Shown: positions 24,932 through 32,958 of the stretch, piece after piece
Layout of the letters: each line of letters begins with the position of its first letter
Position numbering within the stretch: the first letter of the stretch is position 1
From: Flavobacterium fluviatile
GTDB lineage: Bacteria > Bacteroidota > Bacteroidia > Flavobacteriales > Flavobacteriaceae
DNA: 64,000 nt
Direction of reading: 5' to 3'
Assembly: GCF_010645065.1 (NCBI RefSeq)
Contig: NZ_JAADZW010000018.1
Coordinates: 1 to 64,000 of the forward strand
The notes under the pieces: model-generated
Told to the model about the DNA's origin: nothing
The model's database searches: none
The model's input: only the letters and a program-made list of their open reading frames with translations
Program-made: the position numbers and the translations under genes

Positions 24932-26764
24932 CTAATTTTCTATAAATAATCGATATGGAAATACATTTGATGACTTGTTTTTTAAACTTTTCATAAAGCT
25001 TTCACACAAATAATCCCATTCTGTTGCGGATAAAGATTGTTTTTCATCTTGGTTAGGTTTTATATGGATATCCACAGTTCGGCTAAATCCAGCTTTAACC
25101 GAAATTTCTTTTCGAGTGCCTTTTTCAATTTTAACATTCTCAATGTAGCCTTTAAAATGGTTAAAACTAAATGCTTTTATATCAGCAAAAGTTACTATTC
25201 TCCCTCTTGTCAATAAAGCATTTCGGTATTCTAAAATCCGGTCTTTATTGTTTTGTTTGTTCCTTCCTCCTACTGTATTAGTAACTAATGTTGATGCTTT
25301 ACTCATAAAAAACAAATCATCCCTGGCTTCCAGAACTGTACCAGCTTTAATGTCATTTGCTTCCTCGGCGCAAGTTGACCAATAACTGATTGTAAATGTT
25401 TTCCCTACAGATTCATTTACTTTAGGTTTAATCATTAAATAGGGATCATTGTTTTTAGAGAAATTACTTTCTTTGGCCTGCTGTTCAACAGAAGCCAACA
25501 ATTGATTGATCTCTATTAATGAACTATTCATAAAATCTTTCCCTAAACCTGCAAAAGAAGAGCTTTCGTCTTTTAATAAATCCAATACATTCTGAAGCAT
25601 TTCTGAAGCTGATCTTGCATCGAATCTGGAAACTCCTCCGGTACGCAATACAGCATTTCCTTCTTCGATTACACCATCACTAAAATCTTTAATCTCGTAA
25701 TGATTAGCGAATGTATCTACAACAGCATCTACATCCAAATAAATATCGTCTCCCGTATCTAAAGCCACATAAGATAAAAAACCACCAAGGGTTTTGTTTA
25801 TTACATGGCGTTTTTTATTAATTACCGGAAAACAATTTGCCGTAAAAGAAACATTGTCTATTATTTGAGGAATTAACGACTCCGGAAAAACCATTTTTAT
25901 CCAAATAACCGAATTTCCGTTATACTCCGTGATATTCTCAAAAAATTTATATTCAGAATTATATTCGCTTATTTTTTTATGTTTTAGCACTCCTTTTAGT
26001 GTGTAAAAATTATCAAAATAAAACTCGTTTACTTCCTGCATCAACTCGCTAAGATGTGTGTAATTTCGATTTATAATATTTTCAATATCAAGGTTATTAA
26101 CTGCTACGTTATATCCTTCTTTTACTTTTATTTCTATGTCATCATGATAACATTTCATTTGCTTTAGATAATAATGAAACATCTCTTTCTGATGGATATT
26201 TTTGATATCTATGTACAACATTAAATCCTCTACCTCTACGGCATCTTTTAGTTCAATTCCTAAAAACACCTCTCCGGAAGGCAAAGAATGTTTGTAATCT
26301 CTCACTGCATCTTTATAAAAAAGATTAGAAATCTCATACAGATTTCTTTCGTACGCTACATACCTAACCTCACAGGAAGAGAATTTTACTTCAAGGGTAG
26401 GAGAAAATACAATTTCTTTAGTAATTGGTGCCAAAGGATTATAAATATTATGCAGTCTTCTTCTCACCGTCATTTGGTTTTGCAGAGAAACTTTCATATT
26501 GTTATCTATTGGTAAAGCATGCATGATTGCTCTTGCCGGTTTAGCACCGACAGCAACTTCAGGAAACATAATTTCCAGCACTCTTTCGACTATCCGTGTT
26601 TTGGAATCTTCCAGTTCATGTGCTACTTTTTCTAATTCATACGATAATGCATTTAGCATCATAGATACAACAGGATCAAATGAAGTTTCCATCTCTACAT
26701 CTGAAAAGCCCCATGATCTGGCCGCTCTTTTTAAAACCCTGTCTTTTATTCGTTCTTGTCTCAT
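24932..26764 (-). CDS. tssF: T6SS baseplate subunit TssF
   Basis: A 610-residue baseplate protein. The N-terminus (R-Q-E-R-I-K-D-R-V-L-K-R-A-A-R) and the adjacent F-D-P-V-V-S-M-M-L-N-A-L-S-Y-E-L-E-K with R-I-V-E-R-V-L-E-I-M-F-P match the TssF family, as does the C-terminal T-F-A-D-I-K-A-F. TssF binds TssG and TssE to build the baseplate that docks the sheath. Its ATG overlaps the stop of a decayed effector tail (TAATG at 26766-26762), so translation may once have been coupled to the effector gene now lost. It is the last gene of the minus-strand T6SS cluster. Confidence 0.85.
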   Translation of the reverse strand: MRQERIKDRVLKRAARSWGFSDVEMETSFDPVVSMMLNALSYELEKVAHELEDSKTRIVERVLEIMFPEVAVGAKPARAIMHALPIDNNMKVSLQNQMTVRRRLHNIYNPLAPITKEIVFSPTLEVKFSSCEVRYVAYERNLYEISNLFYKDAVRDYKHSLPSGEVFLGIELKDAVEVEDLMLYIDIKNIHQKEMFHYYLKQMKCYHDDIEIKVKEGYNVAVNNLDIENIINRNYTHLSELMQEVNEFYFDNFYTLKGVLKHKKISEYNSEYKFFENITEYNGNSVIWIKMVFPESLIPQIIDNVSFTANCFPVINKKRHVINKTLGGFLSYVALDTGDDIYLDVDAVVDTFANHYEIKDFSDGVIEEGNAVLRTGGVSRFDARSASEMLQNVLDLLKDESSSFAGLGKDFMNSSLIEINQLLASVEQQAKESNFSKNNDPYLMIKPKVNESVGKTFTISYWSTCAEEANDIKAGTVLEARDDLFFMSKASTLVTNTVGGRNKQNNKDRILEYRNALLTRGRIVTFADIKAFSFNHFKGYIENVKIEKGTRKEISVKAGFSRTVDIHIKPNQDEKQSLSATEWDYLCESFMKSLKNKSSNVFPYRLFIEN

Positions 26765-26833
26765 TATTGTTCGTTGAAATCTATGCTTTTTTTATCTACG
26801 ATTCTGTCTTTTAATACATATAAAAACTTATTC
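26764..26833 (-). pseudogene. Decayed C-terminus of an ancient T6SS effector (remnant 3)
   Basis: The minus strand reads L-K-D-R-I-V-D-K-K-S-I-D-F-N-E-Q then TAA, immediately overlapping the tssF start. The same ending (K-K-E-A-I-D-F) closes the intact effector at 27597 and remnant 2 at 27029. Upstream in this frame a TAG follows within a few codons, so only the tail survives. Confidence 0.6.
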
Positions 26834-27021
26834 TACAATATTACACTTACCGGGAAGTATGTTATAATCGATATTCTTTTTAAATTCATCTAATTATCAT
26901 ACAATACTACTTCATATACTCCATCTGGTGCATAAGTTAGAAATCTATTGTCTTTTATTTTTGTTAGATCATGAAAAATAAAAGTGCTCCCATACACTAA
27001 TATTGTTATTCTTTTTTTCAT
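26828..27021 (-). pseudogene. Small broken gene, possible immunity remnant
   Basis: An ATG at 27021 opens a 43-residue frame (M-K-K-R-I-T-I-L-V-Y-G ... G-V-Y-E-V-V-L-Y-D-N) ending at TAG, 26892-26890. If one base is skipped there, the frame continues coherently for about 20 residues (L-D-E-F-K-K-N-I-D-Y-N-I-L-P-G-K-C) to TAA at 26828, which suggests a frameshift. It sits in the position an immunity gene would occupy, directly after effector remnant 2. No homologue is recognised. Bases in this stretch are very AT-rich like their surroundings. Confidence 0.5.
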
Positions 27022-27028
27022 TTCTATT

Positions 27029-27252
27029 TCATGGTTTTGGAGGAAAATCTATAGCCTCCTTTTTCACTATTTTAATTATTGCTGATTCATTTATATGATC
27101 CTTTGAAGTACTTTTAAATTTCTTTAATTCATTTAGTAAACCAATGGTTTTTGTGTGTCATCACTAATATAATTTTTACTAGCTCCAAAATATTCAAAAG
27201 GAAATGCTTCCTGTATAGAAATTTTTACCGCGGTTGTACATTGTTCAGCTAT
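27029..27252 (-). pseudogene. Decayed C-terminus of a second T6SS effector (remnant 2)
   Basis: Translated on the minus strand it gives E-Q-C-T-T-A-V-K-I-S-I-Q-E-A-F-P-F, then D-D-T-Q-K-P, a one-base frameshift, then G-L-L-N-E-L-K-K-F-K-S-T-S-K-D-H and a final K-K-E-A-I-D-F. This aligns with the last 70 residues of the intact effector (G-E-Q-C-T-T-T-V-K-T-A-I-Q-Q-A-F-P-F ... F-T-S-T-S-K-E-H ... K-K-E-A-I-D-F), including the putative catalytic Cys. It begins immediately after the stop of the immunity lipoprotein at 27253. The N-terminal part is absent, so this is a leftover of an earlier effector gene. Confidence 0.8.
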
Positions 27253-27594
27253 TTATTTTTTTACAACATCTATTCTTCCTGTTTTAGAATCGATCTTTAC
27301 TAGATATGCTAAGTGAGGATTTTCGACTCCTCTTTTATCTAAAATAGTGGCGTAACCGATATAATATGATTTTCCTTGAATATAAATTACTTTATCATAA
27401 TGCTTTAAAAAATCATCATTAATTTTCATTTTCATTAATTTTTCAAAATTTTCGTCATAAAGCTTATTGGCAATGTCTACTTTTATTGAAAAATTTGTTT
27501 CAATATCTTTAAAATTTGAATCATTGGGATAATACTTTTTATTATTACACCCAAAAAGTGAAAATATTCCCATTAGAATTATTATTTTTTTCAT
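27253..27594 (-). CDS. Candidate immunity lipoprotein for the VgrG-linked effector
   Basis: A 113-residue lipoprotein: hydrophobic leader and lipobox L-F-G-C followed by N-N-K-K, so the mature protein is anchored in the periplasm-facing leaflet, where a cell-wall or membrane-targeting effector would act. It has no recognised domain; a predicted beta-strand-rich C-terminus contains I-Y-I-Q-G-K-S-Y-Y-I-G-Y. It starts 2 bases after the effector stop, the classical effector-immunity arrangement. Immunity role is inferred from location and size only. Confidence 0.6.
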   Translation of the reverse strand: MKKIIILMGIFSLFGCNNKKYYPNDSNFKDIETNFSIKVDIANKLYDENFEKLMKMKINDDFLKHYDKVIYIQGKSYYIGYATILDKRGVENPHLAYLVKIDSKTGRIDVVKK

Positions 27595-27596
27595 TT

Positions 27597-28865
27597 TTAT
27601 CCCTTAAAATCTATCGCTTCTTTTTTTATTACTGAGACTTTCGCCAATTGTCCTAAATGCTCTTTGGATGTACTAGTAAAAGCTCGCAAATCTTCTAGCA
27701 ATCCTGAAGGTTTTTGTGTGGTATCTGGGATATTATTTCCTCTAATTATATTAAAGGGAAAGGCTTGTTGAATAGCTGTTTTAACCGTAGTCGTACATTG
27801 TTCACCTCTCCAAGGATATGCACTGTAAATTTTAAGGTGTTTATATCTCTCCTCCCACCATTTTAACATTTTATCTGCCTCATGTTCTTTTACATAAAAC
27901 TCTATTTTATGAACTTCTCCATAAATATAAGTACCATAATGTATTATATTTCCATGGACATCTTGAACATCTTTCCACGATAACTGAATATATTTAAGAG
28001 CCATATCTAAAGTGACTTGTTCTGGTTTTATTTTTTTTTTATTTGCAATATGTGTGCCCCACCAAGGTTGTCCTGGAGAATTTTTATAACTAGGACGGTC
28101 TAAAAATACATTATCATTTCTATCACCATCATTATTAAAATCAACATCATATTCATTTTCTGAATACGTTCCAGGCGTGTTATTGGGACCATAATCAAAG
28201 TATCTCTGTCCAATTGCCATAGCAGAATGTCCTGCCATACCTAATGCACTTACTGGGTCATTAAAAATTGTATAATACGAATGTGGCAATTCAATGATAA
28301 CGGTAATTAAAACTTCTTTCTCAAAAATAACTAAATAATCATCCATATTATAAGGCAACTCTATAACTTCTCCCTTATAAGAACAGCTTACATATAATTC
28401 TACTTCATCATCTCCTTCTTCTTCAACTAATTTTTGTGTTCCGCTCCCTGTTGTCCATTCAATTATTCCTTTATTGCCTTTTATTGTTATTTTATTATAT
28501 GGACTTGAAGTGCCATTTATAATTAAACTAAGTTTATCATCAAGATTTAATATTCCATCCCAATCATAGACTGTAAAATTAACTTCTTCACCATCCTTTA
28601 TATCTTTTGTTTCTAAATGAAATCTAATTGTATCACCAATATAAGCTTTTTTTATTGGTTTATCTTTATCATCAGTCCACCAGCCTTTTACAAAATGCTT
28701 CCCAACTGGTATTTCTTCCCAATTATCCACATAATGCTGTTCCTCAGCATTGTAAATTACTTTCGAGCCTGCAGAATGTGTTATTTCATTAAAGTTCTCT
28801 AAATAAGTTTCACTATGAGAAGTAAACCCTCCAGATGCCACACGAGTAATAGTTCCTCCTGCCAT
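27597..28865 (-). CDS. Candidate T6SS effector with permuted papain/NlpC-P60-like domain
   Basis: A 422-residue protein starting 3 bases after VgrG. The N-terminus (M-A-G-G-T-I-T-R-V-A) is followed by a beta-rich domain (about 60-190). The C-terminal half has G-H213-S-A-M-A-I-G-Q-R-Y-F-D-Y-G-P and, later, G-E-Q-C357-T-T-T-V-K-T-A-I. That order, His first and Cys second, is the hallmark of the permuted NlpC/P60-like (YiiX/LRAT-type) papain fold, whose members hydrolyse amide or ester bonds in peptidoglycan or lipids. A D-N-N-D-G-D-R-N-D loop (about 242-251) looks calcium-binding-like. No signal peptide, as expected for spike-loaded cargo. Function is inferred from motif order and neighbourhood. 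Confidence 0.6.
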   Translation of the reverse strand: MAGGTITRVASGGFTSHSETYLENFNEITHSAGSKVIYNAEEQHYVDNWEEIPVGKHFVKGWWTDDKDKPIKKAYIGDTIRFHLETKDIKDGEEVNFTVYDWDGILNLDDKLSLIINGTSSPYNKITIKGNKGIIEWTTGSGTQKLVEEEGDDEVELYVSCSYKGEVIELPYNMDDYLVIFEKEVLITVIIELPHSYYTIFNDPVSALGMAGHSAMAIGQRYFDYGPNNTPGTYSENEYDVDFNNDGDRNDNVFLDRPSYKNSPGQPWWGTHIANKKKIKPEQVTLDMALKYIQLSWKDVQDVHGNIIHYGTYIYGEVHKIEFYVKEHEADKMLKWWEERYKHLKIYSAYPWRGEQCTTTVKTAIQQAFPFNIIRGNNIPDTTQKPSGLLEDLRAFTSTSKEHLGQLAKVSVIKKEAIDFKG

Positions 28866-28868
28866 AAC

Positions 28869-30671
28869 TTAATTAAAATTAGATTGATCTCCTGAATTAC
28901 TTTTCATTATTGATTTGGTATTAAATTTTGTTTCTTTTTCAGTAGTAGAACTTTTAGAACTTCCAATCTCCATCAAATCTTTAGCCTTTGATTTTTTTTC
29001 ACCCTTAGCCTCTTCAAAAATATTTGCCGCAGATAAACTATAATCAGCAACTGCATTTTGAGAAATCATAGCACATGCATTATTCAAAATATCAGCCCCA
29101 GCACTTTCACAAATATTCATAGCCGCTGATGAATTGATATTTTGACCAGCTATCATAGAAATATCCCCACCTGCATTTATTGTAAAATTCTTTGGCGCAT
29201 TAACATCAATATTTCCCTGACCATCCATCTTCCATGTATTGCCGCTTGGATCTTCAATCAAAATACTTCCATCACCATCATTCAGAATAAATTTGATTCC
29301 CGAACGCGTATGAATCGCCTTTACATTATTCTGACCATCTGCATAACCGCTGGTAGCGCTTCCATTATATTGTGTTCCTAAAACATACGTATTCTGGGCA
29401 TTGCTCCCTTCAAAGCCTACCAAAACCTCTTCACCTATTTCCGGAATAAAATAAAATCCTTTTCCCGAGCCTGAATGTGGCTGTATCATTCTAATCCACT
29501 CGCTTGAATGGTTTCCGCCTGCCCAGTTAAACTCTACTTTTACACGTCCCAATCCTTCAGGATCGTCGTTGTCTTTTACTTTGGCTGGCTGTGTTTCTGC
29601 TTTCGCAAATGCGTTTACGTTTGTATAATGTGGTGCTGCGACATCAGCCGGGATGGCTTTGAAATGACAGGTGTAATTTCCGTGAACCTCTGAGAGGTGT
29701 TGGGATTCAATAACGATAAGTTCATGCTCAACGGTTTGATTTACGATGCTAAAAACCTGTCCTAGTCCTAACGGAAAATAAGAAGTACCGCTGTAATATA
29801 CGCTATTGGCATCACTTCCTGCGGTTTGCAGTCTGACCATTTCTTCGATTTCTTCACTGCTTTGGGCATTGGTTGTGAAAGCTCCGTTATTCAAATCATT
29901 TTGTGCAACTGTTCCCTGATTGTGTCCTATAACTGCTGAAAAGCTGTCTTTGCTTCCAGATGAAGTCCTGGCTGAGGCATTACGAATACTGGATGCTCCA
30001 TTGTAATCATAACCTCCCAAAGAAATCTTATGCGAAACCATATTCGCCTGTATTTTAAAATTATGCAGCGAAGAACCGTTGATGAGTTTTATTTTACTGG
30101 TTTTGGTCTGTCCGAACTGCATTCGCATTCCGTCAAAATAGAACCATTGACCATAACGTTTCGCTAATCGTTTTAAGAAATCAAAATTAGTCTCATTGTA
30201 CTGGGCCATGTAGTTGAACTCCTGAAGGCAAGTAGATTTTATAGCATCTCTTTCATAGAATTCTCCAGGACCTTCTGCTAAAATATCCAGCACGATATCA
30301 TCCATCCTTCTTTGCTTGAAGGTTCTTGATTTTTTCATATCATCCAGAACGATAGTGTGGCTAATACCTTTGACATGCAATCCTTCGGCGCTGCCATGAA
30401 GATCTATAGAAGATAATTCTGTTATGATTCCTTTGCTCATCAAACGGATTCCCGTAAGGCTTTTAAAGGTAAAAATAACCTCATCACCAAGATAGTTTCT
30501 GATTGCCTTTGCCTGATCTGCCGGATTGATGATCGCCTTGCCGGTATATTGCCAAACAAAAGAAAAATGATGGTGATCGGCCATCTTTTGTGACAATTCT
30601 AAGTTATGATAAACCACGTTTTGGGTAAAGCTGCCTATGTTGATGTGTACCTGTTCTGAAAAATGTCCCAT
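28869..30671 (-). CDS. tssI: T6SS spike protein VgrG (TssI)
   Basis: A 600-residue VgrG-family spike. The N-terminal two-thirds follow the phage gp27/gp44 pattern (E-Q-V-H-I-N-I-G-S-F, G-E-F-Y-E-R-D-A-I, Y-N-E-T-N-F-D-F-L-K-R-L-A-K-R-Y-G-Q-W); an OB-fold stretch near 370 (D-P-E-G-L-G-R-V-K-V-E-F-N-W, then S-E-W-I-R-M) and the gp5-like needle with I-L-I-E-D-P-S-G-N-T-W-K-M-D and I-D-V-N-A-P-K-N-F-T-I-N-A-G-G-D-I follow. The final about 80 residues are low-complexity and may be the effector-docking end. VgrG sits at the tip of the Hcp tube; the next gene encodes its likely cargo. Confidence 0.92.
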   Translation of the reverse strand: MGHFSEQVHINIGSFTQNVVYHNLELSQKMADHHHFSFVWQYTGKAIINPADQAKAIRNYLGDEVIFTFKSLTGIRLMSKGIITELSSIDLHGSAEGLHVKGISHTIVLDDMKKSRTFKQRRMDDIVLDILAEGPGEFYERDAIKSTCLQEFNYMAQYNETNFDFLKRLAKRYGQWFYFDGMRMQFGQTKTSKIKLINGSSLHNFKIQANMVSHKISLGGYDYNGASSIRNASARTSSGSKDSFSAVIGHNQGTVAQNDLNNGAFTTNAQSSEEIEEMVRLQTAGSDANSVYYSGTSYFPLGLGQVFSIVNQTVEHELIVIESQHLSEVHGNYTCHFKAIPADVAAPHYTNVNAFAKAETQPAKVKDNDDPEGLGRVKVEFNWAGGNHSSEWIRMIQPHSGSGKGFYFIPEIGEEVLVGFEGSNAQNTYVLGTQYNGSATSGYADGQNNVKAIHTRSGIKFILNDGDGSILIEDPSGNTWKMDGQGNIDVNAPKNFTINAGGDISMIAGQNINSSAAMNICESAGADILNNACAMISQNAVADYSLSAANIFEEAKGEKKSKAKDLMEIGSSKSSTTEKETKFNTKSIMKSNSGDQSNFN

Positions 30672-30699
30672 AATAATACTATTTATTGGTTCTTTACAA

Positions 30700-31095
30700 T
30701 TAGCTTAAGGCAATCCAGTTATTAGAAAATTTAGCATCACCAAAAGTCAATTCTTTAGCTGCTAATTCTATCGTAATTTTCATTGGTACTTCTGTAGTAC
30801 TTGTAAATTGTTCGTCATAACCAATACAAAATGCTTTCGTAAACGTAAGTTCTTTCATTTTACTCATAGCATCCCTTCTGTAAAAAGTGATTTTACCATC
30901 TTTTGTTAAATCGCCATTTAGCATCCAACTCAAAAAATTGGTATCCTTAGTAGCCTCGATTACCATTTTTATAATTCCGCCTTTAGCGTTTCCGGTAGGT
31001 TTACTTGTGTTATCAATCTCTTGTTTGAAGTTTACATTGAATTCAAGAACATTGTATTCTTCTCCGTCTATATTTAATTTAGATAAAAAACTCAT
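30700..31095 (-). CDS. tssD: T6SS tube protein Hcp (TssD), copy 2
   Basis: A 131-residue Hcp of the Bacteroidetes TssD type: S-F-L-S-K-L-N-I-D-G-E-E-Y-N-V-L-E-F-N-V-N-F-K-Q and a G-N-A-K-G-G-I-I-K-M-V-I-E strand, ending E-L-A-A-K-E-L-T-F-G. Hexamers stack to form the inner tube expelled with VgrG. It is one of two Hcp paralogs; this one is immediately upstream of vgrG (28 bases). Confidence 0.85.
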   Translation of the reverse strand: MSFLSKLNIDGEEYNVLEFNVNFKQEIDNTSKPTGNAKGGIIKMVIEATKDTNFLSWMLNGDLTKDGKITFYRRDAMSKMKELTFTKAFCIGYDEQFTSTTEVPMKITIELAAKELTFGDAKFSNNWIALS

Positions 31096-31150
31096 GTGTA
31101 GATTTGTTAGGTTATTAAAAGATATGAAATAGATTTAGTGCTGATTAAAC

Positions 31151-31183
31151 AAAAAAAGGAAGTCCCATAGCAGGACTTCCTTT
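31151..31183 (-). terminator. Terminator between the two hcp genes (minus strand)
   Basis: AAAGGAAGTCC pairs perfectly over 11 base pairs with GGACTTCCTTT around a loop, followed on the minus strand by a T-run (31151-31157). It would end or attenuate transcription from the upstream hcp gene before the second copy and vgrG, a natural way to make much more tube protein than spike. Confidence 0.85.
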
Positions 31184-31224
31184 AATAGTTTCAAGCTTAA
31201 AAAAGTTTGATAAAGTCCAAAGGA

Positions 31225-31611
31225 TTATACCCATGCATTATCAAATTCTCCTCCGCCCATCGAAATTTTACGTGCTGAGATCATAAAAGTTTCCGTTAAA
31301 GGAGTGTCACTGTTATGATCAAAGTTTTCTTTGTACTTAACCATGTAAGCCTCTGTAAACTTTAGCTCTTTTAAAGTAGCATTAGAATCACGTTTGATGA
31401 ATTTTACAGAACCATCTTTTCTTTCGAAATTATTGGTCATCCACTCAAACAATTCAGTACTACCTGTAGATTCTACTTCAAGCATAATTCTTCCTCCACG
31501 TGTTACTGTAGATGGACGCCCTGAAGCATCTGTTTCCTGAGCTAAATCGTAACTCACATTTAATACTTTGTAATCCTTTCCGGCTACTGACAACGATGTT
31601 AAAAACGACAT
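31225..31611 (-). CDS. tssD: T6SS tube protein Hcp (TssD), copy 1
   Basis: A 128-residue Hcp paralog of the same type: S-F-L-T-S-L-S-V-A-G-K-D-Y-K-V-L-N-V-S-Y and V-T-R-G-G-R-I-M-L-E-V-E-S-T-G, ending S-M-G-G-G-E-F-D-N-A-W-V. It differs from copy 2 in many positions, so they are diverged rather than recently duplicated. A dedicated promoter (31651-31658) and terminator (31151-31183) frame it, suggesting it is the main, highly expressed tube subunit. Confidence 0.88.
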   Translation of the reverse strand: MSFLTSLSVAGKDYKVLNVSYDLAQETDASGRPSTVTRGGRIMLEVESTGSTELFEWMTNNFERKDGSVKFIKRDSNATLKELKFTEAYMVKYKENFDHNSDTPLTETFMISARKISMGGGEFDNAWV

Positions 31612-31650
31612 AATAAAAATTTTTAATTATTAATTTATTTATTCATGCAG

Positions 31651-31673
31651 CAAATATAAAAACAATTCTTACA
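31651..31673 (-). promoter_or_regulatory. Promoter of hcp copy 1 with a shared 12-mer
   Basis: On the minus strand TATATTTG (31658-31651) matches the -7 consensus, about 40 bases before the ATG. Just upstream is TGTAAGAATTGT (31673-31662 on the minus strand), a 12-mer also found at 46651-46662 in the divergent T6SS control region. It could be a binding site for a shared regulator. Confidence 0.5.
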
Positions 31674-31717
31674 ATAAAAAATATTTTATTAATATTTTAT
31701 TTACTTTTTTATTAATT

Positions 31718-32149
31718 TTATTTATATGATAATGGACCAACAAAAAAATATCCTTTAAAATCAAAATTTCTATTAGTACTCTTTACTGTAGCGTCAATAA
31801 TAATATCAACTCTTTTTTTGGCTCTGCTCATATCGTCTACAAAAAACATTTCTTCAGACAATTCAACTCTGAGATCATTTAGTTTGATCCTGCCTTCATG
31901 TAAAAGCAATGATTGCTTCATGGTTTTGGAAATTATATCTTTCAGTGTGTTTTCATTCATCAGTAAATCAAAATCTATTTCCCATATTTTAGATCCAAAA
32001 GTTTCATCAAATTTGCATTCGCCAAATGTGGTAGTAGCCAGCAAAATTATCTGTTGCGCTATGGAATGTTCAATAGATGTTTTTTCTAATTCTTTTTTCT
32101 GAATGATGGCATTAAAATCTATAGGCAGTTTATAAAAAGCTCCTTTCAT
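31718..32149 (-). CDS. tssE: T6SS baseplate protein TssE (GPW/gp25-like)
   Basis: A 143-residue gp25-like baseplate protein: S-I-A-Q-Q-I-I-L-L-A-T-T-T-F-G-E-C-K-F-D-E-T-F-G-S-K-I-W and I-K-L-N-D-L-R-V-E-L follow the gp25 pattern. TssE connects the baseplate to the first sheath ring. It ends just before the unknown gene 32162 in the same direction (12 bases). Confidence 0.8.
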   Translation of the reverse strand: MKGAFYKLPIDFNAIIQKKELEKTSIEHSIAQQIILLATTTFGECKFDETFGSKIWEIDFDLLMNENTLKDIISKTMKQSLLLHEGRIKLNDLRVELSEEMFFVDDMSRAKKRVDIIIDATVKSTNRNFDFKGYFFVGPLSYK

Positions 32150-32161
32150 ATTTTCCTCAAT

Positions 32162-32875
32162 TTAAATATAAATTACCCTGTCCATTTTTCCGTTATATCC
32201 TGTTTCTATGGCTTTAGAAACTTTTTTCCTTTTAATAATACTAAGTGTTACTTTGGGTGTAAGTTTTAAAAATTTCTCACGGTACAAAATATCACCAATA
32301 AAACGCTTGCCTTTATTTTCGTCAACAACAATAAAATAGCTCGTTCCTTTTTCAATTTTCAGTGTATTGATGTCTCCTGCAAAAAGCTGAATGTTTTGAT
32401 TTTCTTTTTGAAAAGTATAACACAGTTCTTCGTTATTTAATTTTCTGTATTTCGAAATATCAAAAACTTCTATTTCTTCTTTTAAAGGTTCAAAAGGTAT
32501 ATTTTCAAAAAGAAAATTCTTTGGCGCTAAAAATTTCAGTCCAAAAAAGCTCCAGATTCCTTTTTTTGTAGTTTTCTCTTTAAAGAAAAAAGTGTCCCGT
32601 GTAACTTTATATATTTCTTTCTCATTGGTTTTATCATCAGTTACAATCATTTGATACGTTGGAACCTCTATTTCTACAGGGATTTCAGAACTTTCAAAGA
32701 ATGTTTTGAGATTTACAGTTCCCACTTCCTGCTCTGAAATTATGATGCTTATTGTATGCTTCTTTAAAGCTGAATCGGTTCTGACAACCACATCTCCTTC
32801 TCCGCTGCCTGCATAAAAAACAGAACCTTTATTGTCTGTAAGTCCTAATGAAAGATTTAATTCCGGGAATGGCAT
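32162..32875 (-). CDS. T6SS-locus protein of unknown function
   Basis: A 237-residue protein with no recognised domain, no signal peptide and no clear membrane segment. It is beta-strand rich (for example S-I-I-I-S-E-Q-E-V-G-T-V-N-L; E-I-E-V-P-T-Y-Q-M-I-V-T) with a lysine-rich C-terminal region (S-I-I-K-R-K-K). It starts MPFPELNLSLGLTDNKG. Its location, tightly upstream of tssE and within the core gene run, suggests a conserved accessory or baseplate-associated role, but this is not established. It may have been described under a T6SS-iii name I cannot assign. Confidence 0.45.
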   Translation of the reverse strand: MPFPELNLSLGLTDNKGSVFYAGSGEGDVVVRTDSALKKHTISIIISEQEVGTVNLKTFFESSEIPVEIEVPTYQMIVTDDKTNEKEIYKVTRDTFFFKEKTTKKGIWSFFGLKFLAPKNFLFENIPFEPLKEEIEVFDISKYRKLNNEELCYTFQKENQNIQLFAGDINTLKIEKGTSYFIVVDENKGKRFIGDILYREKFLKLTPKVTLSIIKRKKVSKAIETGYNGKMDRVIYI

Positions 32876-32958
32876 ATTTTAGCTATTTATGAGATGGTTA
32901 CTAATTTTATTTGAAAAAAGGCAGCTTATCTATAAACTATTTGAAATTTAAACTAATG

